Positions 48,830-60,439 of a stretch of 64,000 nucleotides of DNA are shown one piece after another. This DNA comes from Hippophae tibetana (lineage: Eukaryota; Streptophyta; Magnoliopsida; Rosales; Elaeagnaceae): positions 24,762,001-24,826,000 of the forward strand of contig CM072806.1 in the NCBI GenBank assembly GCA_037013495.1, given 5' to 3'. Position 1 is the stretch's first letter. Every line of letters begins with the position of its first letter. The notes beneath the pieces were generated by a model. It saw only the letters and a list, made by a program, of their open reading frames with translations. It was not told where the DNA came from and searched no databases. The position numbers and the translations under genes were made by a program.

Positions 48830-50582
48830 AATGTGATTTTTTATTTTCAAAAAATAAAAAAAATTCTTTTCAAAATTACGGGTATTTTTATTGTTTTTCG
48901 AGTATTTTCATTCAAAAATAACTTAAAGACTCAAAAACAAAATACTGGAGGCAATATATTGAGAAAGAAAATGAGGAAAATTCAAAAAAGATGGAAAAAT
49001 TGGACAAAATCCATCAAAATGGTCAAAAATGTCAAAAATGTTGATATCCCAGTCGCAACCGCCCATATGTGTTGAGTCCCACGTCCGCTCGCATGCCCAA
49101 CACACGCCTCCATGCAGTCGGTACAAGCCCATCACACGCCACCCGATTTCGACCCATGCCAACACATTCCTACACTATGTCCCGCGCGCACTCGCACATG
49201 CCAAATTCTTGTCTACTACCTATTTTGAGCCCCACATAAGTTCCAACCTGTCCAAATGCGTCCAAAATTAATTTTGAAATATTTTCCCATTATTTTAACC
49301 TTTTCCTCACCTATAAAAGGACTCTCTTTCCTCATTGTAAAGAGGACAATTTTCTCAACTCTTTCTCTCTCTGGAATTTTTATTTATTTTTTAGTTTTAA
49401 AGTTCTTCTCTTTTGAGGAGAACTAACTATGTTTTTGTAGATTTTTAGTTTTGGATTCAATAAACGAAAATGAGAATCCGTTTGAAGGTTTTCTAGCAAC
49501 AAAATTAGCATCAAATTGTTATAAGGATTCTTCTAATTAAAATATAATTTTAATAGATTCTTTATATTTATCTTTTTAATTTTTATTCTTATATGTTAGT
49601 TTAATTTATCTGTGATTAAATTTAATATGACTGACTGTTGGTAAATATGATATAATAATAATGTTGTTATGCTTGCGAAATATTAACTAGGTAAAACATT
49701 TCTATAAAATAAATTAATTTTCTTTTTATTCAAGATTTTATATTAAGGATGGTAGAGAGAAATATATTATTTTTCATTACAAACTTAAATCTAAAAATTA
49801 GATTTAAAGTTTAATTATCCGGTCTAAATTAGAGTATTACTATTTTATTTATTAGTACAATCGCCCAGTAGTTAAAGTGAAGATTTATTTTAAAAGTTTT
49901 TTATAAGAATTATTATTAGAAAATGTATTGACGACATATTTTCAATAATAATTTTAAAACTTGAAAGTTCGTACTCGAATAATTAAATTCTTAGGTTTAA
50001 TTTGGACACCTTGAATAAAGTTTAAACTGTCTAACCCCACCAAAGGTGGCATTTAAATAGTTCATTTTCAATCTCTTAGAAAAAGGAATGAATTTAATTA
50101 ACCAAATTAGTTATCAACCCCACCCATAGGTGTTAATTGATTTGTTTAGTTAATAAAGAATATCTAACCCCACCAAAGGTGGTATTCATATAAAAAAGAA
50201 AGAATCAATAAATATCAATTTATATCTTTAATAACCTAAATAATATGAGCAAGCATAATTAACTTAGTTATTATATCCATGAATACTCCACTATTATAAA
50301 TGATAAAATTTGCATTAATATTTATTGAATTTGTATCTATGTTTATTTTTATGTTATTAGATTAGAAACACAAAAACCCAAATATCGTGACAGGATGTTT
50401 AAGATTTAATTTCGTTTTTAAAAGTTTGAATAATAACTTAAAAACCACATATATTCCTTCCTTAGATCGACCTTGGGAGTATACTTATCATTTTCTATGA
50501 AATGATTCGTGCACTTGCGAGAGTTTTATAAATATAAAACCAAAGTATTAGCACGATCGATGATGTCGATTTTTGCTCATCA
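48830..50582 (+). repeat. Right LTR of the LARD-like element
   Basis: It aligns with the left LTR from about 46519 to its end, including gagaatccgtttgaaggtt, the TATA-like cctataaaagg (49311) and aattaaccaaattag-like tails. It ends ttgctcatca. Its GC-rich block (49050-49260) is more diverged from that of the left LTR than the surrounding text. Confidence 0.85.
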
Positions 50583-50588
50583 GTAATG

Positions 50589-51419
50589 ACCCTTGCAATT
50601 ATATTTACATCGATATAATTTATTAAAAAAAAAGTAAAAAGTAGGGTTAAATATTTGATGATTTATTTTAGACCCATCATTACCATTTGGTATTAATGAT
50701 GTTGAATGATTTGATGGATGATATTATGTCTAGTATTATCTTAACAGATATAGAGTTGGCTCTTATGAACACAATGATAATTTTTTCCCTTTTAGTTTAA
50801 CTCACTTTGTAGGTGGCACATTTTAAAATTATATGATTGCAAATACAAATATATATATTCAAGATAGATAGATTTTCATTTAAAATATGTGGAAAGGTAT
50901 TATAAGTTATGAAAGCCTTTTTAAAGATTATACTCACAATGTATCTCAGCTTGAAAATAAATTTGGAGATACCAATGATGGAACTAGATATATTAAGGAT
51001 CCTTGATTAATTAAATATAAAGATATTTTTATCAATGTGGAAATACTTACATATGTATTTCAATAATACCTAACAATTAGGTCAAATTTATCTTGTTATT
51101 AATTTTATGAAATTACATTATTAAATGTGATTGTTTTGCTAAAATAAGATTTATTTTTATTAATATGGCCAAAAATACTCATTCTACTGAAGAAACAACT
51201 AAAATCATCACAAGAAAATTTGGTTACTAATTAGGAAAATATTCACGAATTGTTAAAGATGAAATGCATCAAAATTCAAGCCATATTTGAGAAATGTTTA
51301 ATCCCAGTTCAACATCACTTTAAACCAAAATGGTTGTTTAATGAGTTAAGAAGTTTTATCTCTTTGAATGCAATGGAGATAATTTTGAAAGAAGTGATAA
51401 CTCTACGAAAGTGATAATT
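50589..51419 (+). other. Unrecognised coding-like remnant
   Basis: The stretch 50870-51100 reads NMWKGIISYESLFKDYTHNV, then SQLENKFGDTNDGTRYIKDP and KYKDIFINVEILTYVF in nearly one frame. It looks like decayed coding sequence, but I do not recognise a family. No start, stop or splice pattern could be supported. Confidence 0.25.
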
Positions 51420-54400
51420 TTGATTGAAGCTTAATTTTGGTTGCTTTAAAAATATTAAATATTACATTTTCATCTTACATTCTCATGGTAAATTCTCCCT
51501 TTTAGACATCAGTAAGAGCTTTTCTAATGGTTAAGAGTGGATGAACAAGAATTTTAAGGGTGTCTCGATTCTTCTTCATGTCGAGCACAATGAAGTCCAC
51601 TGAAAGGTGAACTTGTCTATTTCAACCAAAACATCTTCTACTATACCCTAAGGTCTATTGATTGATATATATACCATTTGCAATTTCATATAAATGGGTT
51701 TAGCTTCCCCACTCCTAATCTCTTTGAAAATTGAAAGTGGTATGAGATTGATGATAGCTTTCAAATCACAAAGTGCTTTCTCAAAGTGAATATTTTTAAT
51801 AGGGTAAGGGATGTCAAACCTACCAAAATTTGTCAAATTTTGTGGTAGAATTCTATCAAAGATGGGACTACAACCTTCGATCAAGGTTATAATCTCATGA
51901 TCACCAAGTTTTATTTTTCTTGAAAGAATGTATTTCATAAATTTTACATAGGAGGGCATTTGCTCAAGTGCATCTACAAATGATATGTTAATATGCAATT
52001 TTTTGAAAATAACTAACAACTTCGAAAATTGATTGTCAACCTTTTTGTTTTTGCAATCTTTGATATAAAAGGTATAGTTGAGGTGTAGACATTAACTTTA
52101 TTAGGAGGAGTGATTTCAACATTAACGTTTTCTTTTTCTACATCCCCTGATTTGAGTTTTTTCATTACTTATTTATCTTCTAAAACTTTCTTTTGCAAGG
52201 CTATATCTTTATAATGCTATTTGTCCACCCTTTTTGGATTTATTTTGTATCACTTAGGAGGTTACCTTAAGGTCTTTGATTGACATCTTAGGTTAATTGT
52301 CCTATTTGAAACTCTAAGTTTCAAATAGATGCTTTATGAGTGGTTTCAAGATGGTCATCCTTGGTGTTCATAAATTGAATAAAAGCGTTCAGCATTCCCA
52401 TCAAAGCATCTTTGTTATCCACAACAATAAGTTTATTTTCTTGATTTTGGTAAAGTTAGAAACCTAACTATGGAAATGGTTGGAAATTGAACTGGTTCAC
52501 CCCTTGATTGTTGCTCCATGAAAAATTAAAATGGTTCATTTGACTTGAAAATTAAGTGTTAGAATATGGATTTTCTTTTAAATTTGAATTGTTAACATAA
52601 TTCATAAATTTAGGAACATTTCCACATATTTTACTTGAATGGGGTCCATTATAGTGGTTATATACAATAAATGGCCTTGTACCATGTTGATCCAATTGGC
52701 CTGATTTCAAACTTCTTAGATAATCCCAATAATAAAGCATTGGTTTGAGCTTGCAATGTTGTAAGGGTGTCCACTACTGCTCTAGCTACTTTCTTTGGGT
52801 TAAGCCTATTCACAAGCCATTAACAATTGTTGGAAGCCATTTTATCAAGTAAAGTAAAATCTTTATCCTCAATTTTACTCATTATGTCACCTCAGCTACA
52901 AAATCTATTATGATCCTTGGTTTCCCCATAATCCATCGTAAATTTTTTTAACCTGTGACCAAGTTGAAAGGTTGTGATGTGGAAACCTCTTTAACAAATC
53001 CTTAAAATATTCTCATGCTTCATAAAAAGATTCATTATAAAAACTAATGAAAAGAGGTGATATCATTCCTAAGCCTATATATCTTTAAAAATGGAAAATA
53101 TTTAGCTAAATATTTTTAAGCCAATTACTCCCAAGTAGTAATGGATTCTGCCGGTATTGACCAAGCCTTAGCTTTATCCCCAAAACAAACGATGTATGTT
53201 GCATCATTAACAATACCATTCATCACGAAGGTGTCACAAATATCTAAAAATGAAGCTAAATTAAAGTTATAACCTTCATTGAGTAGTCCTCCAAACTGAT
53301 TTTCCTATATTATTTGAATGTACTTGGCTTGATTTCAAATTTGTTAGCACGATGCTTGGTCAACTAATAGATGATTAGGTTTCATCCATGTTGAGGACAA
53401 TGAAGTCCCTTAAAGATTTAGGACTATAAGTATTTGTTGATCAATATTTTTTTACGATAACACCTTATTAATATGGTGGTAGTCTTTCTCTTCACAATCA
53501 GTGTATTGTTCTTTCTATCTTGGGATCAAAAGGTTTAGGAATATCACATGTCAACATGGGTATATAATAAAAAAAATAAAACAAAAATTAAAAGATTCGA
53601 ACTAGTTAGTAATATTCATTATTGATGTCATTTCCAAGCAATGGTGCAAAAAACTTGACATGCTTATTGCAAGTGCACATGTTATGCAAGTAATATAATG
53701 TATTTTAAGTATGAATATCGATCTCATAGAAAGTTTAAGTGCTTTACAACTGAGTATAAATTTAAATATTACTAATACTATTTAAACAATGAACAATTCA
53801 ACAAATTGCAGAAAACTACTAAATTAATAACTAGAGTTACTAAATTAATAAGTAAACAAATGTCAGAAAAGTTCTATGAATCTTAACCCCTAATTTTCTA
53901 TTTATGTGAATGATTTAAATTTCACCATGTAATTGTGATCATTTGAATTTAATTTAGCACACATTTATCTCTAAAGTAAGCTATGTACCATATAGTAAAT
54001 AGTTAGATCACACTCTGATGCCAATCAGATTGCATATTTCTCATTAAGTTTACAATTATCAATCTCATACAAAAGAATCATATATCTTTGCATAGGAATT
54101 ACATATGTCATTTAATCATGACAAGTAGTTAAAGAATTATCTCAAATATACCTAATTATCTATATAGACTAATTATTGGCCAAACAACTAATGGCATGAA
54201 AATCCTATTCAATAATGTAATCTAAATAAAAATTACAATAGGTTCAAAGAATCAATTCACATAGTATATATTGGGTTCTTAAGGTCCCTAAAAAATAAAA
54301 TCTAGCCTCTACAAATCTTAATCAAGATCATAATTCTCATATAAAAGACAATGAAAATTAACAAAAGACTAAGAAACAATTTACAACAAATCTCTTAACT

Positions 54401-54985
54401 TGCATTGGTTATATCTTCAACCTCTTCTCTTTGCTTGCTCAAATGTGTTGTTCTTTTCTTTACTCTAAATATTTTTCTTTAGATCTATGTATCAGAATTA
54501 TGGCTTCTCAATTAGGTTTAGGTAGGTTAAAAATGACCCAATTTGGTTCATCACATGTATTCACTTTGATTTAACAACTAAGATTGAAAGTTGGATATAA
54601 AAATAAGGTTCATGGGGAAATTTCTACGCCGCTTGATCAACATATTTTGCTTCATCAATCTAAATGTGTCATCGTTCCAACCGAAGAACCCCTTGATGAT
54701 CGAAGCTCAATCAATTGAGCTACCAAGATCAATCAAGACCCTTTTATATAGATTGACTTACAATAACTTGATTTCAATATGGCTCTTCGTTCAAAGCATA
54801 TTGAAATTAGGTTGTTTGAGTAGTCCTAAAATGTCCCAAATGGCTCATTTTCATTCTGTTCGACGCCATTGCACCTACAATAACTTATTTAAACACAATA
54901 TAGGCCTTTTAACAATATTTATACCAAAAGAAGATAAGTAACTAACTTGATGTGGCTAAACAACTATATTTTCATAAAGTTATCA
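51420..54985 (-). mobile_element. Athila-like Ty3 fossil: 5' LTR, gag and protease
   Basis: On the minus strand it has a 5' LTR (54985-53656), a primer site (53655-53631), gag text (FKDLLKRFPHHNLSTWSQVKKIYDGL near 53030-52920) and the protease region (52019-51650: VDALEQMPSYVKFMKYILSRKIKLGDHEIITL, FDIPYPIKNIHFEKALCDLKA). The protease wording matches the 24.0-kb region of the larger Athila, so both are from one group. RT and integrase are not seen before the LARD-like element. Broken fossil. Confidence 0.75.
53656..54985 (-). repeat. Athila 5' LTR, 1330 bp
   Basis: In minus orientation it starts TGATAACTTT and ends ..CATGTCA, followed by a ttttttgcaccattgc primer-like site. The central 400 bases align with 25000-25330 and 58450-58740. 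Its variable module (54640-54760) uses gatcaatcaa/tcaattgag words in place of the GC-rich words of its relatives. Confidence 0.8.
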
Positions 54986-55004
54986 AGAAGTAGAAAGGGT
55001 AGAG

Positions 55005-55850
55005 CATATATGGGTTGATGTTGTTTCATATAGTTGTATGAAGTGTCGAAGTCATGGATTACTTTGTGCTTATAAGATTTAAAAATATAAATTAATTGAG
55101 TCAAAAGTTTGAATTATCATTGATTCATGCCCTCCCATGTTAAGAAAGATAAGTTAGATTACACACTTTTATTGAAGGCTTTCAAACAATGTTTTGATTC
55201 AAGTGATGATAATACATAAATACAAATGCTGAAGATGCTAACAATTTGGACAAAAATGGGTACCACAATTTTAGATGAGCTACTTATAAAATATTAACAA
55301 TTTGGGTCATCCTTCAAAGAAATGGTTTTTAACATGTCAAGATCTTTTGCATTTGAGTATGCATCAACTAATAATGTATCTAATTTTACTCTATATATAA
55401 TGAACATGGTTCCAAGAGTCCCAAAGTTGAAACTTAAGATGCCAAGATAAAAAGCTCTAAATATCTTTTCATCATATACTATTTAATTGCCTATTGTGAT
55501 TACGCAATACATCAAATTTTCAATAATGTTAAGGGGATAGAAATTATAGATTTATAGTAATAGCTATTGCACTTGGATTTTGTGAGAATGGTTGGGACCA
55601 AGTGAGGACCGATATACTTCAAGAATTAAGAATCTATTATGATGATTACACACATTTGGAGATGTTGAAATAGTTAACAACCTTCTCCAATAAATTAATC
55701 AATTTTAAAGTCCTTCAAATTATGAGAAATGGATGATATTACCTAAAAATGGTCATATTATTGGTACTACGTATAATATTGTGTTGGCCACTTTTAACTT
55801 GCATTGTATATCTTTCTTTTCCTCTAGGTCTGAGGCACCACAACACCATA
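55005..55850 (+). pseudogene. MULE transposase C-terminal remnant with SWIM finger and OTU domain
   Basis: 55015-55085 reads VDVVSYSCMKCRSHGLLCAY, matching the SWIM zinc finger (C.C..R.HGLPC) that follows MULE transposase domains. 55530-55660 reads RFIVIAIALGFCENGWDQVRTDILQELRIYYDDYTHLEM (in two adjoining pieces), matching the OTU-like protease region of plant MULE/FAR1-type proteins (GNCGFR.. GFGE..W..VR.DLL.EL). 55735-55800 continues with WMTMP..GH-type text. The residue at the OTU catalytic Cys position reads Tyr, and stops interrupt the frame between the two domains, so it is a pseudogene. No MULE terminal inverted repeats were found. Confidence 0.65.
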
Positions 55851-55859
55851 TGTTGATTA

Positions 55860-58118
55860 CTATAAAAAAGAAATTGTTATTGTGAAAATGAAATTATTAT
55901 TATTTTTAAAATCTTAATATCATTGCATGCACAACGATAGGTGTCCAAACAATCTTTTCGAACATGTAAATAATATTCAAACAAGCTTGTCAAACATGTA
56001 ATTAGTACAAAACTACAAGTGCACATTATCATAGTTATATAATAATGTAATAAGAAGAGTATCGTCATCAGGAATTGGTAACTTACTTTTGACAATTACC
56101 AAAATTATACTAATCTCAATTTTATCTAGAGAAGTCACTAAGGTTGTTGTAAGTGAAATTTAAAATAAAATGAATTTAAAGAAAATATGCAAAAGAAAAT
56201 AAAGATATTGTTCAAAGATCAAATTAATGGGAAGAAAATTTCTAAGAAATTGATTTCACCTAATCTCTCGCTATGTTTTATTCATCTAGCTAATCGAATT
56301 TAAATCTCTCTATTTGTTAGAAATCTTCAAAAAATATCCAAAAGCCTCTTTCGAAAGTCAATTGGAAACATTTTTGTTTATCAATTTACACAAGAATATG
56401 TTATTTAACAAAGAGAGAAAGCATTAAGACCAATGATTTTAATACTACACAAGTTCATACAAGTCTTTCGATCTATATATTTGCCTACGTTGAAATATTC
56501 TAGATCTATCATATAATTCTCTCTTTTGATAGTAAATCATAAAATTAAAATCATCTAATTAATGGTCAGTTAATTAGAAGTATTAAACTCAAAATAAATC
56601 AGACAAATATGAAGAGAAATAATTCAAATTAATATAGAAAATTAAGCATAGTTTGAAATTAAATTTAATATAAATGAATTTACCATAATGTTTCTAAGAG
56701 GAATTGAAAGAAAACTCAATCGCAAAACGAATATGCTTTCGTGCTAATCCGTTGTAGTCCAATATGCTTTTTTTTCTTCACTTCTATGCGCCGCTCTATT
56801 CTTTTTTTTTTCTTTGGATTTTTTCCTCATTCCCAATGTTGTTATGTGTTTCTTTGTTTATGTTCTTATCTCCCTTCTTCTATGCTCATCTGTACCCTCT
56901 ATTTGGTATATATATCCTTCGTTGGCTTCTGATTTTTTTTCTTCAGTTTTTCGTTTTGTTCTTATATATATATCATATATCCTTCCAACCTACTCTGTGC
57001 TACTTTTCCTTATCTAGTTTATATATATATATATATATAAACTTTTCATTCGCCTCATATATATCTAACAACCCTCTATTTTCTATATATATATATATCT
57101 TAATTTAAATTTGAGAGTTCTTAGATGATATGCTTCTAAAATTTTGGATCTTTATTATCTTCAAATTTATAATAAATATTAAATAATAATGATGAAGTCT
57201 AAATTTAATAAAAATTAAATAAAATTAGATTAAAGTTTAAAGTTTTAAAGTGATAAATTATGACAAATTATGCAAGTTATCAACATGTATATAATGTTCA
57301 AATAAGCTTGTCGAATATGTCAAGATTGTTAAAAAAAATAACACTTTAATGTTAACAGTCCCTTTCCAAAAGTACCAATCTCTTTACAAAAAGATACCGA
57401 ACAATGTCTAGATTGATCGAAACATTAACTCGATCAATCAAGATTAATAATTAGATCGATTGCAAATCAATTAAATATTTTACTAGATCGATCAAACTAT
57501 TCATAGTCGATCGATCGAGCTAAGTCTAGATTGATTGAGATACCAAGTTTTCAAATTTAACTTAATTTTTACTATATTGTCCCTTTGTTTTTAAGTTATT
57601 CTAAATACTTTTAAGGACAATTTTGTAATTAACCTTTGACTTGGGATTTCTACTCACGTTATTTAATCATACCATTAGCACACAATTTTGTTAACTATAT
57701 TTAAAGTATTATTCTCTTAATCTTAATCTCTCTTTTATTTTGCAAATATAAGATCATATTTTTTTAAACTTTTTTATTTAGTTAATCTATCAAGTATTAG
57801 TGGTTGCATTTGATTCATTAATAAGCCTAATTGGTTTATGATATTTTGGTCATATGTTCTTATAGCTTCTTCTTTATTTTCATTTTTGATTAAATATTGT
57901 ATGTGTCATATCATAATTATTTGGTTTAATTATTAATATTTAAAGAAGCTATATTTGTTGAGCTTGTGCTTAAACTGATTGTTATAGGATTGCTAGTTGA
58001 TTTTGATTTATCTAATATATTTATTAAATCATCTAGTTAGAATTATTCATTATTAAATCATCTCTATGACATACATTTACATTTATGTTATTGTGCTAAC
58101 TTTTTAGGTGCCAGCTAT
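55860..58118. other. AT-rich DNA with LTR-like and microsatellite tracts
   Basis: No gene seen. 55980-56780 has wording like the inner end of an Athila/Tat-type LTR (tacaagtgcacattatcatag, then aagagtatcgtc). 56940-57110 is rich in tatata. 57400-57540 has clustered gatcgatc words. A 38-base imperfect direct repeat (55962-55999 and 57283-57320) brackets most of it. 57560-58118 may be part of another LTR into which the solo LTR inserted. Confidence 0.4.
57018..57039 (+). repeat. TA microsatellite
   Basis: About ten TA dinucleotides; further short TA runs lie at 56960-56980 and 57083-57100. Confidence 0.85.
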
Positions 58119-58123
58119 ATGGG

Positions 58124-59701
58124 TGATCGCTGCACAAATTGTGTGTGAAATGAATACACACGTATACGTATCGCAACAAGTAATATAATGATTAGTAAAT
58201 ATCGTTCTCACATAGATTATTTTATTAAAAACTAATTTTTAAAACTAAAAATAATAAAAATCAATTTTTTTTGGTGTTTTTATATTTTAAGGAAGCAAAA
58301 TTAAAATACCTAAAAATAAATAGCAATAATTAATTAAATCAGATTTTATGACTAAAAAGATATATGATAAAATATCTAGTAATATTTAATCCTCCAATAT
58401 TCTAAACATGTGAATCGCTGAAATCCTTTCAATATAATATCAATTAATTACATGATCAATTGAATCTAAACTAACATGTATTCATCTCTCAAGTAAACTA
58501 CACACTATATAGTAATTAATATAATCACACTCTCATGCCAATTAAATTGCATACTACTCATTAAGTTCATCAATTATGAATCACATACATAAGAATCATA
58601 TATCTCTGCCTAGAATCATACATCTCTGCCTAGAAACTATACATGTCATTTAATCAAGACGAATAATTAAATAATTCTCTCAAATCTATTTAATTGCCTC
58701 TATAGATAAATTGTTGGCCAAACAATTAATTAGCATAAAAATCAGATTAAATAATATAATTAAATTAATATTATAATTGGGGAAAAATATTAGATCATCA
58801 CATGGTAAAAATTGGGTTCATAAGATCCTTATATTAATAAATTAATTACACATAATTGTGTTCATAAAACTCATATTTTTCATAAAGAAAGACATAAAAT
58901 TGATAAAGAAAAGAGTAGAAAAAGAAATACAATCAATCTCTTGAATTGTAGAATTAATTTCCTCTTGAATCTCGACCAAAATTGTATATTTTCTTGAATT
59001 TTTCTGTATTTTTTTTCTCTTTTTAACTCTAAAAACTGATCAAAATTATGAACATGGAGGCTAATTAGGGGCTTAAATAAAGCTCAGGTGTCATCTAAAC
59101 TGTTTAATTAGCTTCAGATTAAAGGCTACAATCAAAATAAGAAAAATTGACAATTTTAGCCAATCACAGTGCGACATGTGGCATTAGAAATTCATTGGGT
59201 AAATTAGGGAGCGACGCATGGCAGAGAAAACCGATCAGAGTCAACGCTTGCCGAGTTAGCAGCACTTGGAGCAATGTGATTCGCGTGAATAGATGGCATG
59301 GTACACAGGTGGAATGCACAGAGCAATGACGTGGTGACACGTGGTATGCACGTTGACCGATCTCCGAACTTGCATTGAACATTGTGTTAACACGTGGCAC
59401 ATGTTTGTCCTCCTCATATGCGGCGTAACATGATTCGCTCTCCGTGCGTGTGTGGCATCCACGTGGCTTGCCCAGTCAACTCCTCTGCTTGTGTGGTATG
59501 CCACGTGACAACTTCTGATTGGCCATACATTAAAAATTCATAAAATATCCAAAAAAATCCCAAAAATTATATTTTCACCCCTTTTCACTAAAAAGTTTAT
59601 ATTTTATTTTTTTTGGTCATAACAAATACTATTTATTAAATAAAATAAGTAAATATTAAGTAAAAAAGTGCGCTAATGACTCTATTTTCATAGAGTCATC
59701 A
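58124..59701 (-). repeat. Athila solo LTR, 1578 bp, with exact ATGGG target duplication
   Basis: In minus orientation it starts TGATGACTCT (59701) and ends ..GCAGCGATCA (58124). ATGGG occurs immediately on both sides (58119-58123 and 59702-59706). There is no internal region, so it is a solo LTR, normally produced by recombination between the two LTRs of one element. It shares the central 300 bases (58440-58740) with the LTRs at 24687 and 53656. Its variable block (59160-59510) is dense in cacgtgg and gcatgg words. Confidence 0.9.
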
Positions 59702-60439
59702 ATGGGTTTGATTAACTCGTGTAATTCTAGCTCATTAGAATGTTGGCCTAGATCCAAACACCTTTCTTGTAGAGACTATGATGAAAGTAGTAACTTGTAA
59801 GTAGATTACTTAGGGGCATTACCTTTGTGGATAGTTAGAGTCCTAGCTTTGTAATTAGACCTTATTTTTTATAGTGGATAGTTAGGTGGTCTAGTGATTT
59901 GATGGGTTTCCCTTTAGGTCATTAGTGTTGCTTAGATTATTTCCACCTAAAAATCTCATTTGTTAATATTTTATATTTCTATATTACTTTATTTACACGT
60001 GATTATATGTCTGACCATTCTGTAAAATTTTAAATTGTTACATTGTTGATTATCTTTTCATAACTCTCTCTAGTTAACACGATCCATAACTAAACAAAAA
60101 AATTTCGCTCGTATAAAATAAATATAATAATTGTAATAACTAAAAGTGACAACATTATATTTAAAGAAGTGTTAAGTTGTAACTAAAAGTAATAACTAAT
60201 GATTATAATGATTCACATCTATTGAACATAGATCATCGACGACTCATGAAAGGGATGTAAGTAAAACGTGTCAATGTTGACTTGTATCTATATCAACCAA
60301 CGATGAGCAATGGCTAACAATAACTATTATTTGGGTTAAATGAAGGATTACAATAAGGAAAATGTTTATATATCCATACTTGCAATAATGTTATATTCTA
60401 GTAGCTTTCCTTGACCCATCTCAACTAGATGTATCGAGC
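59702..60439. other. Unassigned repeat-like DNA
   Basis: Text such as ggggcattacctttgtggat and cacgtgattatatgtctg (59810-60010) is reminiscent of Ty3-type LTR DNA, the likely target of the solo LTR, but no ends were found. No gene seen. Confidence 0.35.

Larger units (their letters stand above)
46442..50582 (+). mobile_element. Athila-type LTR pair with a very short interior (LARD-like)
   Basis: A 1914-bp LTR (46442-48355) is followed by a tRNA-Asp-type primer site (48358-48380). After about 450 bases of non-coding interior comes a second, slightly shorter copy of the LTR (about 48830-50582). The outer ends are TGATGAG and CTCATCA. No protein-coding domain was found between them. Large LTRs around a tiny non-coding core are the hallmark of LARD-like or internally deleted derivatives. 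The 6-mer gtaatg lies at 46429-46434 and at 50583-50588 and may be a target duplication if the true left end is at 46435. Old: the LTRs differ at many positions. Confidence 0.7.

Noticed and set aside
51395-51412. 18 bases identical to the start of the Athila LTR consensus, on the plus strand
   Set aside because: The match stops after 18 bases and no LTR backbone follows, so it is not enough to call an LTR end.
56741-57108. 114-residue Phe/Tyr/Ile-rich open stretch resembling a membrane protein
   Set aside because: It is built from T-rich and TATA microsatellite DNA, and the hydrophobic composition is a by-product.
59147-59504. Several open stretches on both strands
   Set aside because: They all lie in the GC-rich variable block of the solo LTR. 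The reduced AT content lowers stop frequency, so open frames are expected by chance.
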